Below are positions 45,159-53,208 of a stretch of DNA of 64,000 nt, in pieces. The notes below the pieces were generated by a model. That model did not search any database. It worked only from the letters and a program-made list of their open reading frames with translations, and was not told the origin of the DNA. The stretch covers positions 1 through 64,000 of the forward strand of contig JAKPPT010000072.1 of the NCBI GenBank assembly GCA_029547205.1, read 5' to 3'. The stretch is from Spirochaetota bacterium. GTDB taxonomy: Bacteria; Spirochaetota; Spirochaetia; Treponematales; UBA12059. Each line of letters begins with the position of its first letter. The stretch's first letter is position 1. A program made the translations under genes and the position numbers.

Positions 45159-46325
45159 ATGAGCGCACAGGGTAAAAAGGTTGTTATAGAGTTACCCCTA
45201 AAAGTGATCTTGACAGATGCAGGTACCACCTTTTTTATCAATAACAAAAAAACATTAAAAAAATTTAAACTTGCTGATAATGTAGAAGAATATGGTATTT
45301 TTCTTGATAAATTTACACCACCAAGCCTTCAGCGGCTTATCATGATAGATTATGTCAATAAGATTGAGCTTGCGACAACAGAGTTCTTGCGTATACGCCA
45401 GGAAGTCATGGATCTTACAAAATTGATTACCTATTCCATGCTGTACAGGCAGTTTGATGGCTATGTGTTTCAGCAGGTGATGGCAAGTGATTTAATAAAA
45501 AACTGGAATCGCAAGAATCCATCTAATATTATAGATGAAAAGACAAAGACAAATGACCAGACATTACAAACATGGCTTCGTTCAAAGTATGATGAGCTCG
45601 AAGCAATGAAAGAATCGATACTTGCGCCGATGCATGCTTTTATCACCAAAAATACCAATCTTCAACCCGATGAAAAAAATGTTCAGCTCCTTTTGTCTGA
45701 AAAATTTTTGAATAACCTTCGTCCATTTATCTGGTTTATTCTCAATAAATTTAAGGAGCTTGATGGATATGAAGAGTTATTAAAAAAGATTCGTACAACG
45801 CTTGCAGATTACATGGAAAAAGCAAAGCTTGGAGAATTTTTAGCACTCAACGTAATGGAATTAGTAACCAATGCTGAAAATTCAAACCTTAAGCGAGAAG
45901 CAAAAACTTTATTCAAAGGTACTGTTGATATCAACTCTGTGCTTTTTGATCCAGGAATTAGAAGACAGGTTATGGAATCTTTGAAACAAAAGGGTGATGT
46001 TGTCTATGTTTCCTGGAAACTTGGTTCACGGGGAGCATCAATAGGAACGCAAGGTAAGCTAACGGTAACTATTTATAATAAAGAATCCCAGTATGAAAAG
46101 ATGCGGGAAACAATTGATGAGAAAAAAAGCGCTGATCTTAAAAAGAAATCGTTAACTGATTTTTATAAAGAATTGCCTCAAGAAGAAGCAAATACAGAAT
46201 TAGGTCTGTATTACCTGTCATACCTTTCAGAAGCCTGCGAAAAAGTAAATGTTAAGTTTGAATCATTTGTTAATCAGGTAAGTGGCTCAGACTTAACAGT
46301 TATCACACTGGTTCTTAATATTTAG
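45159..46325 (+). CDS. Conserved-looking soluble protein, possible degenerate GHKL ATPase fold
   Basis: I do not recognise the family of this 388-residue, soluble, highly charged protein. It is mainly helical from 45 to 240. Around 235-250, LALNVMELVTNAENSNLKREA resembles the N-box helix of GHKL ATPases, and the last 40 residues (GLYYLSYLSEACEKVNV, then DLTVITLVLNI) could match the lid and final strand. No glycine-rich G1 box is present, so any such domain would be non-catalytic. The fold suggestion is weak inference. Its RBS (GGGAG) is 13 bases from the ATG. Confidence 0.65.
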   Translation: MSAQGKKVVIELPLKVILTDAGTTFFINNKKTLKKFKLADNVEEYGIFLDKFTPPSLQRLIMIDYVNKIELATTEFLRIRQEVMDLTKLITYSMLYRQFDGYVFQQVMASDLIKNWNRKNPSNIIDEKTKTNDQTLQTWLRSKYDELEAMKESILAPMHAFITKNTNLQPDEKNVQLLLSEKFLNNLRPFIWFILNKFKELDGYEELLKKIRTTLADYMEKAKLGEFLALNVMELVTNAENSNLKREAKTLFKGTVDINSVLFDPGIRRQVMESLKQKGDVVYVSWKLGSRGASIGTQGKLTVTIYNKESQYEKMRETIDEKKSADLKKKSLTDFYKELPQEEANTELGLYYLSYLSEACEKVNVKFESFVNQVSGSDLTVITLVLNI

Positions 46326-46403
46326 TTTTTATCATCTCTATTTGCCTGGTGCGTGAACATTCATTATATTAATATAAGAATTTCCTTATATAAGGAGAAA
46401 TTA

Positions 46404-47258
46404 ATGAAAAGTTTTAAACAGTTTTTTATGCTGGTTTTTCTCGAAATTTTCGCTATTATTTCTGGACTGAGTGTGAATGCACAAGAAGCCCCAAGCCTTT
46501 CTTTTGAGGCAGAGTATGGCGCTGGTAAAATTCTCTTGCACACCTATCGCGTGGGCTCGGTTGATCAAGGAAATACCGATTTCAATTTTCTAACGCAGGG
46601 CGGGCAGGAACTCTTGTTTCCCTTCGAGCGCTATACAGCTATTATGCTTCTAGGAGGCAGGCATGATATCCGGTTTTTGTATCAGCCTTTTGAGCTCGTA
46701 ACCGAAGTCCGATTTAGAGATGCAGTTCAGATTGATGGTGTCTTGTTTCCTCAGGCAACACCGATGCGTTTAACATACAGCTTCCCTTTTTACAGGCTTA
46801 CCTATCAATACCGATTCCTCACAGATAATTCTGGTTCATGGCTTCAGGCAGGTGCAGCATTACAAGTTAGAAACGCATCAATCAGGTTTGAGCAGCTTGA
46901 TGGAACACAACTTGCTGTATCTCAGAATCTTGGTTTGGTCCCTGCCTTTGCACTTTCTGGTCGGGTAGCCATTGGTACAAATCTATATGCAGCCTTTGAT
47001 ATGACAGGTATCTATGCTTCATCAGCCTTTTTTAACGGTGCAAATTTCCAATTTGAAGGATCCATTCTCGATGCATCGATTCGTTTTGGCACAAAGTTTG
47101 TCGATATGGCTGATGTTTTCCTGAATTTGAGATTTTTAGGAGGATCAGCATCCGGAGTTTCACAGTATGCACGGCTTGAGTGGAGCAATGCAACGTCACC
47201 TGAGACTGCGAATTACCTTGCCCTTATGAGTGTTACTCTCGGTGCTACACTTAAGTAG
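46404..47258 (+). CDS. Probable outer-membrane beta-barrel protein
   Basis: From ATG 46404, nine bases after AAGGAGA, the protein has 284 residues. The signal peptide is about 1-24 (LSVNA-QEAP). The rest consists of alternating strands with aromatic girdles (RLTYSFPFYRLTYQYRF, SWLQAGAALQVRN, NLYAAFDMTGIYAS), typical of an 8-12 strand barrel. It ends in SVTLGATLK and not in an aromatic residue. No family is recognised, and function could be structural or porin-like. A terminator-like hairpin follows. Confidence 0.72.
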   Translation: MKSFKQFFMLVFLEIFAIISGLSVNAQEAPSLSFEAEYGAGKILLHTYRVGSVDQGNTDFNFLTQGGQELLFPFERYTAIMLLGGRHDIRFLYQPFELVTEVRFRDAVQIDGVLFPQATPMRLTYSFPFYRLTYQYRFLTDNSGSWLQAGAALQVRNASIRFEQLDGTQLAVSQNLGLVPAFALSGRVAIGTNLYAAFDMTGIYASSAFFNGANFQFEGSILDASIRFGTKFVDMADVFLNLRFLGGSASGVSQYARLEWSNATSPETANYLALMSVTLGATLK

Positions 47259-47294
47259 GATCATTTTACTCTGTTTTGCTTATACTAACAGCGC

Positions 47295-47320
47295 TGGTAG
47301 GTAACCTGCTGCCGTTTTTT
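47295..47320 (+). terminator. Probable terminator of the barrel protein gene
   Basis: TGGTAGG and CCTGCTG pair (with three G-T pairs) around the loop TAA at 47295-47311, followed by six T at 47315-47320. Confidence 0.5.
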
Positions 47321-47394
47321 ATTAAATTTAATGTTTGCACATTTGGAATCACTTCCTTGCTTTTCACGTCTCTGACATTTCAGGTATACTTTGT

Positions 47395-47590
47395 TTTTTA
47401 GGGAAAAGCACTGGCGACGGATCCTTGTATGAGGGGGTAGCAGAGCAGCCCTGACCACCCAATCACTCATTTTAAAGTTCTCTCAGGTTGTCGGATGGTC
47501 AGACTTCGGAGCGAGGGGGAGCATGCTGATATGAAAAAACAGTTAGTGAGAGGATTTCTCATCGAATAGATGTGCTCTCCCTTTAGAATA
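47395..47590 (+). ncRNA. Candidate structured RNA, unassigned
   Basis: No credible protein is encoded between 47321 and 47630, yet from 47401 the sequence becomes GC-rich and foldable. A TATACT box lies at 47395-47400, without a good -35. AGGGGGAGCAT (47514-47524) pairs with GTGCTCTCCCT (47572-47582) in an 11-pair stem including two G-T pairs. Inside, TGAGA (47547-47551) pairs with TCTCA (47557-47561). It does not match SRP RNA, tmRNA or RNase P signatures. Strand, ends and existence are inference. Confidence 0.3.
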
Positions 47591-47631
47591 TCTATGTGAA
47601 AAAACATTAATAGTGAATTTTGTTTTAATTT

Positions 47632-47663
47632 AAAAAATGCCAGGGTTTATAAAATCCCTGGCA
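47632..47663 (-). terminator. Terminator of the cyclic-nucleotide-binding protein gene
   Basis: TGCCAGGG (47638-47645) pairs perfectly with CCCTGGCA (47656-47663) over ten bases; on the minus strand it is followed by TTTTTT. It lies 29 bases after the stop. Confidence 0.85.
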
Positions 47664-47691
47664 GAAAGATTAATAACAATATTCTAGTGTG

Positions 47692-48129
47692 TTATGCTCT
47701 AAGGCCGGTTAGCGCATCGTTGGTTTCTCTGAATTTCCTTACAACAACAGGAAGAATTCCTAGTGCAACTTCAGGATGTGTCTTCATAAATGAGTTAAAC
47801 TCCCAGGAAGCTAGTACCAGGCATTCCGTTTCTTCGATAGCGGTTACTGTTGCTGTTCGTGGTGCTCCATCAAGTACCGCAAACTCACCAAGTATGTCAC
47901 CTGCAGTGTTTTCTGCTATTTCTACAACACGATTGTCTGGAGTTGTTTTTGTTACTTTAACCTTACCCTTAGTAATAATAAAAATACCTATTCCTTCTTC
48001 TCCCTGTTTGATAAGTATATCACCCGGTTTGTAAACACGTTCGGTACATAACTGCGCAATACTCGCAATGTACTTTTTGTCAAGTTCTTTAAAAAGACTC
48101 ACATTAGCAATTAACTGCTCTTTATTCAT
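47692..48129 (-). CDS. Stand-alone cyclic-nucleotide-binding domain protein
   Basis: The 145-residue protein is a CRP-type cyclic nucleotide-binding domain without a DNA-binding domain. The phosphate-binding cassette reads GDILGEFAVLDGAPRTATV, with the Glu and Arg that hold the ribose and cyclic phosphate. It should therefore bind cAMP or cGMP and act through protein contact. AAGGAG precedes the ATG. A possible source of ligand is the cyclase-homology pair at 25787-27645, but this is inference. It has its own promoter and terminator. Confidence 0.9.
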   Translation of the reverse strand: MNKEQLIANVSLFKELDKKYIASIAQLCTERVYKPGDILIKQGEEGIGIFIITKGKVKVTKTTPDNRVVEIAENTAGDILGEFAVLDGAPRTATVTAIEETECLVLASWEFNSFMKTHPEVALGILPVVVRKFRETNDALTGLRA

Positions 48130-48165
48130 ACAAGCTCCTTCTTATGTGCATTTTCATACAATAAT

Positions 48166-48194
48166 ACAATACTGGAAATATTTTAAAGAGTCAA
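48166..48194 (-). promoter_or_regulatory. Promoter of the cyclic-nucleotide-binding protein gene
   Basis: On the minus strand TTGACT (48194-48189) and TATTGT (48171-48166) have a 17-base spacer, 36 bases before the ATG. Confidence 0.6.
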
Positions 48195-48200
48195 ATAGAA

Positions 48201-48434
48201 TTATTTAAAAGAAAAATAGATACCAAACATGTATAGCTGATTAAAAGGAAATCCAAACAAATATAGGTTTGATGCTAATTCCTTTAATTGTGGCATATAT
48301 AGGAAATTAAAGCCAATATGTGATGTTTTTCCGGTCTTAAATCCAATATACAGTTCTGGAATCATCATAAGTGCAAAACCTATAAATGATCGAAAATCAG
48401 GAAAGAGAGGTAATAAAAGAAAATTGGAACACAC
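48201..48434 (-). pseudogene. C-terminal stump of an outer-membrane-like protein
   Basis: This short minus-strand frame (77 codons, with only a GTG as start) has protein-like strands: SFIGFALMMIPELYIGFKTG, HIGFNFLYMPQLKEL and a final NQLYMFGIYFSFK. This looks like the last strands of a membrane barrel without signal peptide. It begins within six bases of the insertion sequence end at 48440, so the element probably cut off or replaced the 5' part. The missing portion is not found on the far side of the element. Confidence 0.5.
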
Positions 48435-48439
48435 CGTAA

Positions 48440-48463
48440 TGCCTCATCATAAATTCTTACCGT
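48440..48463 (+). repeat. Left outer terminal repeat (type a)
   Basis: All 24 bases match the inverted copy at 49787-49810. Confidence 0.9.
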
Positions 48464-48475
48464 AAGCGTACTGGA

Positions 48476-48497
48476 TGCATCATGCAAAAATCTTACC
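48476..48497 (+). repeat. Left inner terminal-like repeat (type b)
   Basis: Starts TGCATCATGCAAAAATC; it matches the inverted motif at 49825-49845 except for one extra G, and is visibly related to type a (shared TCAT and TCTTACC). Confidence 0.8.
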
Positions 48498-48522
48498 AAA
48501 GCATTCCGTGTTTGTCACTGTA

Positions 48523-49737
48523 CTAGGCAGAGTTTCGCTTGTTTTTATGAATAATAACAAGGTCTGCAATAGCCCGATCAAGCTTTTGTTTTAGTTCGAC
48601 AATCGATAGTTGCTCCCTTTGTTTCATGGCAAGCAGCTTTGAAGCATGCGGTACCAGTGGCGATTCAAGAAGTCTCTCATACGGTGTTTTACATTGTTCA
48701 TAGATTGTATGGACTTTTGCTCCAATCCTGGTTTTATTGATTATTTTTTGCGTCGGATAGAAGTAATTGAGCAACAAATTCAAAACAGTATACACTTTTT
48801 TCAGAGCTTCAAATTCTTGATCACTGTCATACCGCATATATCCGACAAAACGGCGTACGGCATAGTCATTTTTTTGCTCAACAAAGCACTTGTCATTCTT
48901 GTGGTATGAGCGAGATCTTGTAAATGTGACACCATTTGCAGTACACCAATCATAGAGCTGTTTGTTGATGAATTCGAATCCGTTGTCAGTGTCCACTCCA
49001 AGCAACTCATACGGCAGTGATTGTTTTAGGCTCTCGGCACCCTCCTTGACCCAGCGATGAGCACTGTTTCGCAGTGCTATGAGTACGGTCTAGCCTAGAC
49101 AAACATCGGTCATGGTCAATGTTCTGCAAAACTCGCCGTGTACGGTTCCGCCATCATGAAAAACAGTGTCAAATTCAAAGAAACCTGGCTGTCGCTCTTC
49201 GAAACTAAATGATAGCCTTACCGGTATTCTATACTTAAGAAACCCTGATTTTTTGCCGCTATACCGCGCTGCGTTGGTAAGTTTTGCCCGTTCAAATGCC
49301 ATTTTTCTATCAATCGTTGCAGAGCTTACGCTGAGTAGTCTAGCTTTGATTGATTCATCGATGCCAAAGCTATCATACCTCATTAATTCGTCAATATTAC
49401 GTCGTATGATGTATGCAAGCCGTTTCCCACACATATGGTCGAAAAACTCCCAAATCTTTTTTAAACACCTACAAAACACAGCATCGTATCAGCATATTCC
49501 TTGTCGTTTTTTCCGTTTTTGCTGTGTCCCGACGACTATCTTGACAGCTTTGCCATTGCAAGTATGTATGACCTCCTATCCCCAAGTAGACAAGAGCATG
49601 GTTGCATATTTCCTGTGATACCCCGTGATGTTCACAAAATTACACAAGATTTTTGTTTTCTGCTTCTTTTGCGATTTTTGATACAGCTTTGCTGTTTCCC
49701 GTGTTAGCGCCTTTTTTTCGCTCATAGTTAACCCCAT
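48523..49737 (-). pseudogene. Integrase-core transposase pseudogene with three in-frame stops
   Basis: One continuous minus-strand frame encodes a transposase of about 404 codons, broken by TAG at 49576-49578, TGA at 49489-49491 and TAG at 49090-49092, with no frameshift. The start is ATG 49737 (MGLTMSEKKALTRETAK). Parts seen are an N-terminal HTH (NFVNITGYHRKYATMLL), then LKKIWEFFDHMCGKRL, and an integrase core with catalytic Asp in FEFDTVFHDG, Asp in LLGVDTDNGFEF and Glu in CFVEQKNDYAV. The last stop replaces a likely Trp (TGG to TAG). All three stop codon types are used normally elsewhere here, so read-through is not expected. Confidence 0.9.
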
Positions 49738-49786
49738 GATTTCACCCCGCTGTAAGTGTATAGCAGGGTATAAATTACATAAATTC

Positions 49787-49810
49787 ACGGTAAGAATTTA
49801 TGATGAGGCA
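49787..49810 (-). repeat. Right inner terminal repeat (type a)
   Basis: Perfect 24-base inverted partner of 48440-48463. Confidence 0.9.
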
Positions 49811-49824
49811 TCAGACTACATTTG

Positions 49825-49845
49825 GGTAAGATTTTTGATGATGCA
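49825..49845 (-). repeat. Right outer terminal-like repeat (type b)
   Basis: Inverted partner of 48476-48497 with a one-base gap; it lies 14 bases outside the type a copy. Confidence 0.8.
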
Positions 49846-49917
49846 ACGCGCCCTATAGCCTCAAACCATCAAATTTGATAGCATACGATTCGAGTAATGT
49901 GTAAGGGAGTTAGAAAC

Positions 49918-51486
49918 ATGGCTGTAACTGCAGATAGTATTAAAACACTGCATCCTCTCGAAATACGTGTCTTACGAACATACAAGCCTGGCGATCATTT
50001 AACAGCCAGTCTCTTGTGCAGTGATCTGGGTTTTGTTGAAGGGCAGGCAAATCAGGTATATGCCTGGCTTACTGCAAAACAGCTTGCACGTGATATTGAA
50101 CGTAAAGTTTATAATGTTTATGAGCTTACCGATCTTGGTAAATCATGGCTTGAAAAGGGTACTCCGGAACAGAGAATGATTACCTATCTTGAAAACCATG
50201 GACCAGAGTTCATACCTGCTATCTGTACAGCACTTGGGCTGGAGCAGAAAGATATAGGGAGTGCATTCGGCCGCTTAAGCAAAGACGGTGCAGTAGGCAT
50301 GACCGAAGAAAAGCGCGTTAAGCTTATTGATAAACAAAAAGATACGCTCTCACTCGCAATACAGGCAGTGCTGACTCGAGTACAAAAAGCAGGAGGTTCG
50401 ATTAAGGAGTTTGAGCTTTCAAAAGAGGAACAGGCAACTGCAGGCAGCATTGCAAAAAAACGTGGAGCTGGTGACTCGCCGCTCAAGCTTGTAGAGCGTG
50501 AAACAATAACGTGGACCTTAAGCGATGCAGTTTTAGCAATACAGGAAGAGCTCAAGTCAATGCCAGAGCAGGAAGAGATAGGAGCGCTCACACAGGACAT
50601 TCTCACAAACGGAACATGGAAAAATGCGCGGTTTCGGCCATATACCATTACAAACCGTACGTCACGGGTTATTCCCGGAAGACACAATTCATATGTTCAG
50701 TTTCTCGAAAGCGTAAAAGATAAATTGGTCTCCCTTGGGTTTGAAGAGTTCGATGGCAGTCTTGTAGAAACAGAGTTCTGGAACGGTGATGCACTCTTTA
50801 TGCCTCAGTTCCACTCTGCGCGCGATATTCATGATGTTTACTATGTGGCGGAACCGACTCATGCTGACACTATTGAAGAGCCTTACTTTAGCCGTGTCGC
50901 TCAGACTCATGAAAATGGAGGATCAACTGGTTCACGAGGCTGGGGATACACATTTGATAGAGCTTTCTCACGCAGGCTCATTCTCCGCAGTCAGGGTACG
51001 GTACTATCTGCACATCAACTTCCTCATGCAAAAGTACCGGGAAAATATTTTGGTATTGTTCGCTGTTTCCGATACGATAAGGTTGATGCGACACATCTTT
51101 CAGATTTTTACCAGACGGAAGGTATTGTTCTCGGCGAACATGTATCATTGAGAACTTTACTCGGTTTTCTTGAAATGTTCGCAGTTGAAATTGCTGGTGC
51201 AAAAGATGTTAAGTATGTGCCTGGCTATTTCCCATTTACAGAACCTTCCATTGAGGTTCACATTAAACACCCTGTTCTGGGCTGGTTTGAGCTTGGTGGT
51301 GCTGGTATCTTCCGACCGGAAGTTACTGAATCGCTTGGTGTTCGTGTTCCGGTACTGGCATGGGGTATTGGTATTGACCGCATGGCGCTTATGGCGCTTG
51401 GTCTTAATGATCTCAGAGAACTGTTTTCATACGATATTGAAAATGTGCGATTACGAAGAACTGTTATGAGGGGAAATCATGCCTAA
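49918..51486 (+). CDS. pheS: Phenylalanyl-tRNA synthetase alpha chain, archaeal/eukaryotic type
   Basis: The 522-residue chain is longer than the usual bacterial PheS (about 330-350) and carries N-terminal winged-helix domains (1-160; LEIRVLRTYKPGDHLTASLL), as in archaeal and eukaryotic enzymes. The class II catalytic core has FWNGDALFMPQFHSARD, FRCFRYDKVDATHL and the motif 3 region GIDRMALMALGL. I chose ATG 49918 (MAVTADS) with GGGAG nine bases upstream. It begins 72 bases after the insertion sequence and overlaps pheT by eight bases. PheRS of this type is a known trait of spirochaetes. Confidence 0.95.
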   Translation: MAVTADSIKTLHPLEIRVLRTYKPGDHLTASLLCSDLGFVEGQANQVYAWLTAKQLARDIERKVYNVYELTDLGKSWLEKGTPEQRMITYLENHGPEFIPAICTALGLEQKDIGSAFGRLSKDGAVGMTEEKRVKLIDKQKDTLSLAIQAVLTRVQKAGGSIKEFELSKEEQATAGSIAKKRGAGDSPLKLVERETITWTLSDAVLAIQEELKSMPEQEEIGALTQDILTNGTWKNARFRPYTITNRTSRVIPGRHNSYVQFLESVKDKLVSLGFEEFDGSLVETEFWNGDALFMPQFHSARDIHDVYYVAEPTHADTIEEPYFSRVAQTHENGGSTGSRGWGYTFDRAFSRRLILRSQGTVLSAHQLPHAKVPGKYFGIVRCFRYDKVDATHLSDFYQTEGIVLGEHVSLRTLLGFLEMFAVEIAGAKDVKYVPGYFPFTEPSIEVHIKHPVLGWFELGGAGIFRPEVTESLGVRVPVLAWGIGIDRMALMALGLNDLRELFSYDIENVRLRRTVMRGNHA

Positions 51487-53197
51487 AATAGATGTTCAGG
51501 AACAGCTTTTTTTTGAATTACTGGGGAAGTCAATGTCCCTTGAGGAGCTCGAAGCCCTGCTTCCTGTTGCAAAGGCAGAGCTTGATGAAAAGCCAGATAT
51601 GAGCATACCTGCTCAAGAGCGGACATTGAAGATTGAACTCAATGATACAAATCGTCCCGATCTCTGGTCGACCGCTGGGCTTGCTCGCCAGCTCCGGACG
51701 TATCTTTCGGGAACCACACATATGTACCCGTTCTTTTCGGCAGAAGGTAATTTGCAAAAAGCCAAATATACAATTAATGTTGATGCATCAGTGCAGGAGG
51801 TTCGCCCCTATATTTCAGCATTTGTTGTAAGCGGCAAACCGATAAGCGATGCTATGCTTCGTGATGCTATTCAAACACAGGAAAAGCTCTGCTGGAATTT
51901 TGGTCGAAAACGAAAATCGGTTTCAATGGGGTTATACAGAATTAACCTTATTTCATGGCCGGTAACCTATCATGCAGTCGATCCGCTCAAAGCCAGTTTT
52001 GCGCCGCTTGGTTTTGAATCGGTCATGAATCTTGAAACGATCCTCAATGAGCATCCAAAAGGCAAGGAGTATGGACACATACTAAAAGGTAACAAACGGT
52101 ATCCGCTTTTGTCTGACAGCAAGGGACATATTCTCTCATTCCCGCCCATTATCAACAGCAATGATATCGGAGCTGTCAAGGTTGGAGATACAGACCTCCT
52201 TGTTGAGTTCACGGGCACCGATATGGTAAGTGTTGCTCTTTCAGCAAGCATTGTTGCCTGTGACTTTGCTGATGTCGGATATACTGTAGAACCGGTAGCA
52301 GTAAATTACTCATTTGATACACCGTTTGGGAAAATGCAGGTGTATCCCTATTATTTCCAACTCCCGACAACGGTAGATGTTGCTAAAGCATCGGCTTTGC
52401 TAGGAAAAAGTATCAGCACCGATAAAGCGCGGGAAGCGCTTGCACGCATGGGTGTCGAGAGTGAAATCCATGGTCAGTTTGTAAAGGCATGGCCGCCATT
52501 CTATCGTAATGACTTCCTGCATCAAGTTGATCTTATCGAAGATATCATGATTGGTATTGGTATGGATCAGTTTGAATCGGAAAAGCCGCAGGACTTTACC
52601 ATTGGCCGACTAACGCCAATCGAACAATTCTCGAGGCTGGCTAAAAACATCATGGTAGGGCTCGGTTTCCAGGAAATGATTTATAACTATCTGGGAAGCA
52701 GACGGGACTTTATCGAAAAAATGTGTCTTTCCGACGAGGGTGTAATACGCATTGCGAATCCTATGACGGAAAATTATGAATATGTTCGCCCATCAATACT
52801 GCCAAGTTTACTGCAGTCAGAATCGGTTTCGGCAAAGGCAGTATATCCTCATAAAATATTTGAAATAGGAAAGGTCGCATTCATCGATCACAGCACCAAT
52901 ACACATACAAATACCCGGCAGCGCCTGGGCTTTCTCTCAGCTCATGGAACTGCAGATTTTAATGAAGCTGCAAATATAGTAAGTGTACTTACATACTATT
53001 TAGGAATACCCTATGAGGTTATTCCTGCAGAGGATTCCCGTTTTATTCCGGGGCGTCAGGCACAGCTCATGCTCAATGGAAAATCGGTAGGAGTCTTTGG
53101 TGAGGTTCATCCTGCAGTACTCGAGAATTGGGACATTACAATGCCTTGTGTTGCCGGTGAATTTGACTTAGAATGTATCTTGCAAGAGCGCAAGTAG
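51479..53197 (+). CDS. pheT: Phenylalanyl-tRNA synthetase beta chain, archaeal/eukaryotic type
   Basis: The 572-residue beta chain is much shorter than the typical bacterial 800 residues and lacks the N-terminal EMAP/OB part and the C-terminal anticodon-like domain. Present are the B3/B4 editing region (about 80-260; CWNFGRKRKSVSMGLY), the B5 domain (about 285-350; KARLALARMGV-like) and the catalytic-like domain ending VFGEVHPAVLENW. It forms the alpha2beta2 enzyme with PheS, whose gene overlaps by eight bases. Both chains being archaeal-type indicates joint ancestry. Confidence 0.95.
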   Translation: MPKIDVQEQLFFELLGKSMSLEELEALLPVAKAELDEKPDMSIPAQERTLKIELNDTNRPDLWSTAGLARQLRTYLSGTTHMYPFFSAEGNLQKAKYTINVDASVQEVRPYISAFVVSGKPISDAMLRDAIQTQEKLCWNFGRKRKSVSMGLYRINLISWPVTYHAVDPLKASFAPLGFESVMNLETILNEHPKGKEYGHILKGNKRYPLLSDSKGHILSFPPIINSNDIGAVKVGDTDLLVEFTGTDMVSVALSASIVACDFADVGYTVEPVAVNYSFDTPFGKMQVYPYYFQLPTTVDVAKASALLGKSISTDKAREALARMGVESEIHGQFVKAWPPFYRNDFLHQVDLIEDIMIGIGMDQFESEKPQDFTIGRLTPIEQFSRLAKNIMVGLGFQEMIYNYLGSRRDFIEKMCLSDEGVIRIANPMTENYEYVRPSILPSLLQSESVSAKAVYPHKIFEIGKVAFIDHSTNTHTNTRQRLGFLSAHGTADFNEAANIVSVLTYYLGIPYEVIPAEDSRFIPGRQAQLMLNGKSVGVFGEVHPAVLENWDITMPCVAGEFDLECILQERK

Positions 53198-53208
53198 TGG
53201 TACGGCAT

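Larger units (their letters stand above)
48440..49845. mobile_element. Inactive insertion sequence with doubled terminal repeats
   Basis: A dead transposase gene is bounded by inverted repeats. A 24-base motif starting TGCCTCATCATAA at 48440-48463 has a perfect inverted copy at 49787-49810. A related motif starting TGCATCAT lies at 48476-48497 and, inverted, at 49825-49845. Each end thus carries two homologous copies about 36 bases apart. The outer limits may be 48440 and 49845, or 48440 and 49810. No clear target duplication is seen. The transposase is of the integrase-core (rve) type common in spirochaetes, family not named. Confidence 0.85.

Noticed and set aside
47285-47470. Minus-strand ORF of 61 codons
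   Set aside because: The start lacks a ribosome binding site, residue composition is not protein-like, and the frame crosses the plus-strand terminator and the candidate RNA.
48523-49479. Two separate intact transposase genes
   Set aside because: Both frames are in the same phase and join through a single TAG at 49090-49092; they are parts of one broken gene.
49166-49618. Plus-strand 150-codon ORF inside the insertion sequence
   Set aside because: It is antisense to the transposase frame, whose catalytic motifs are clear.
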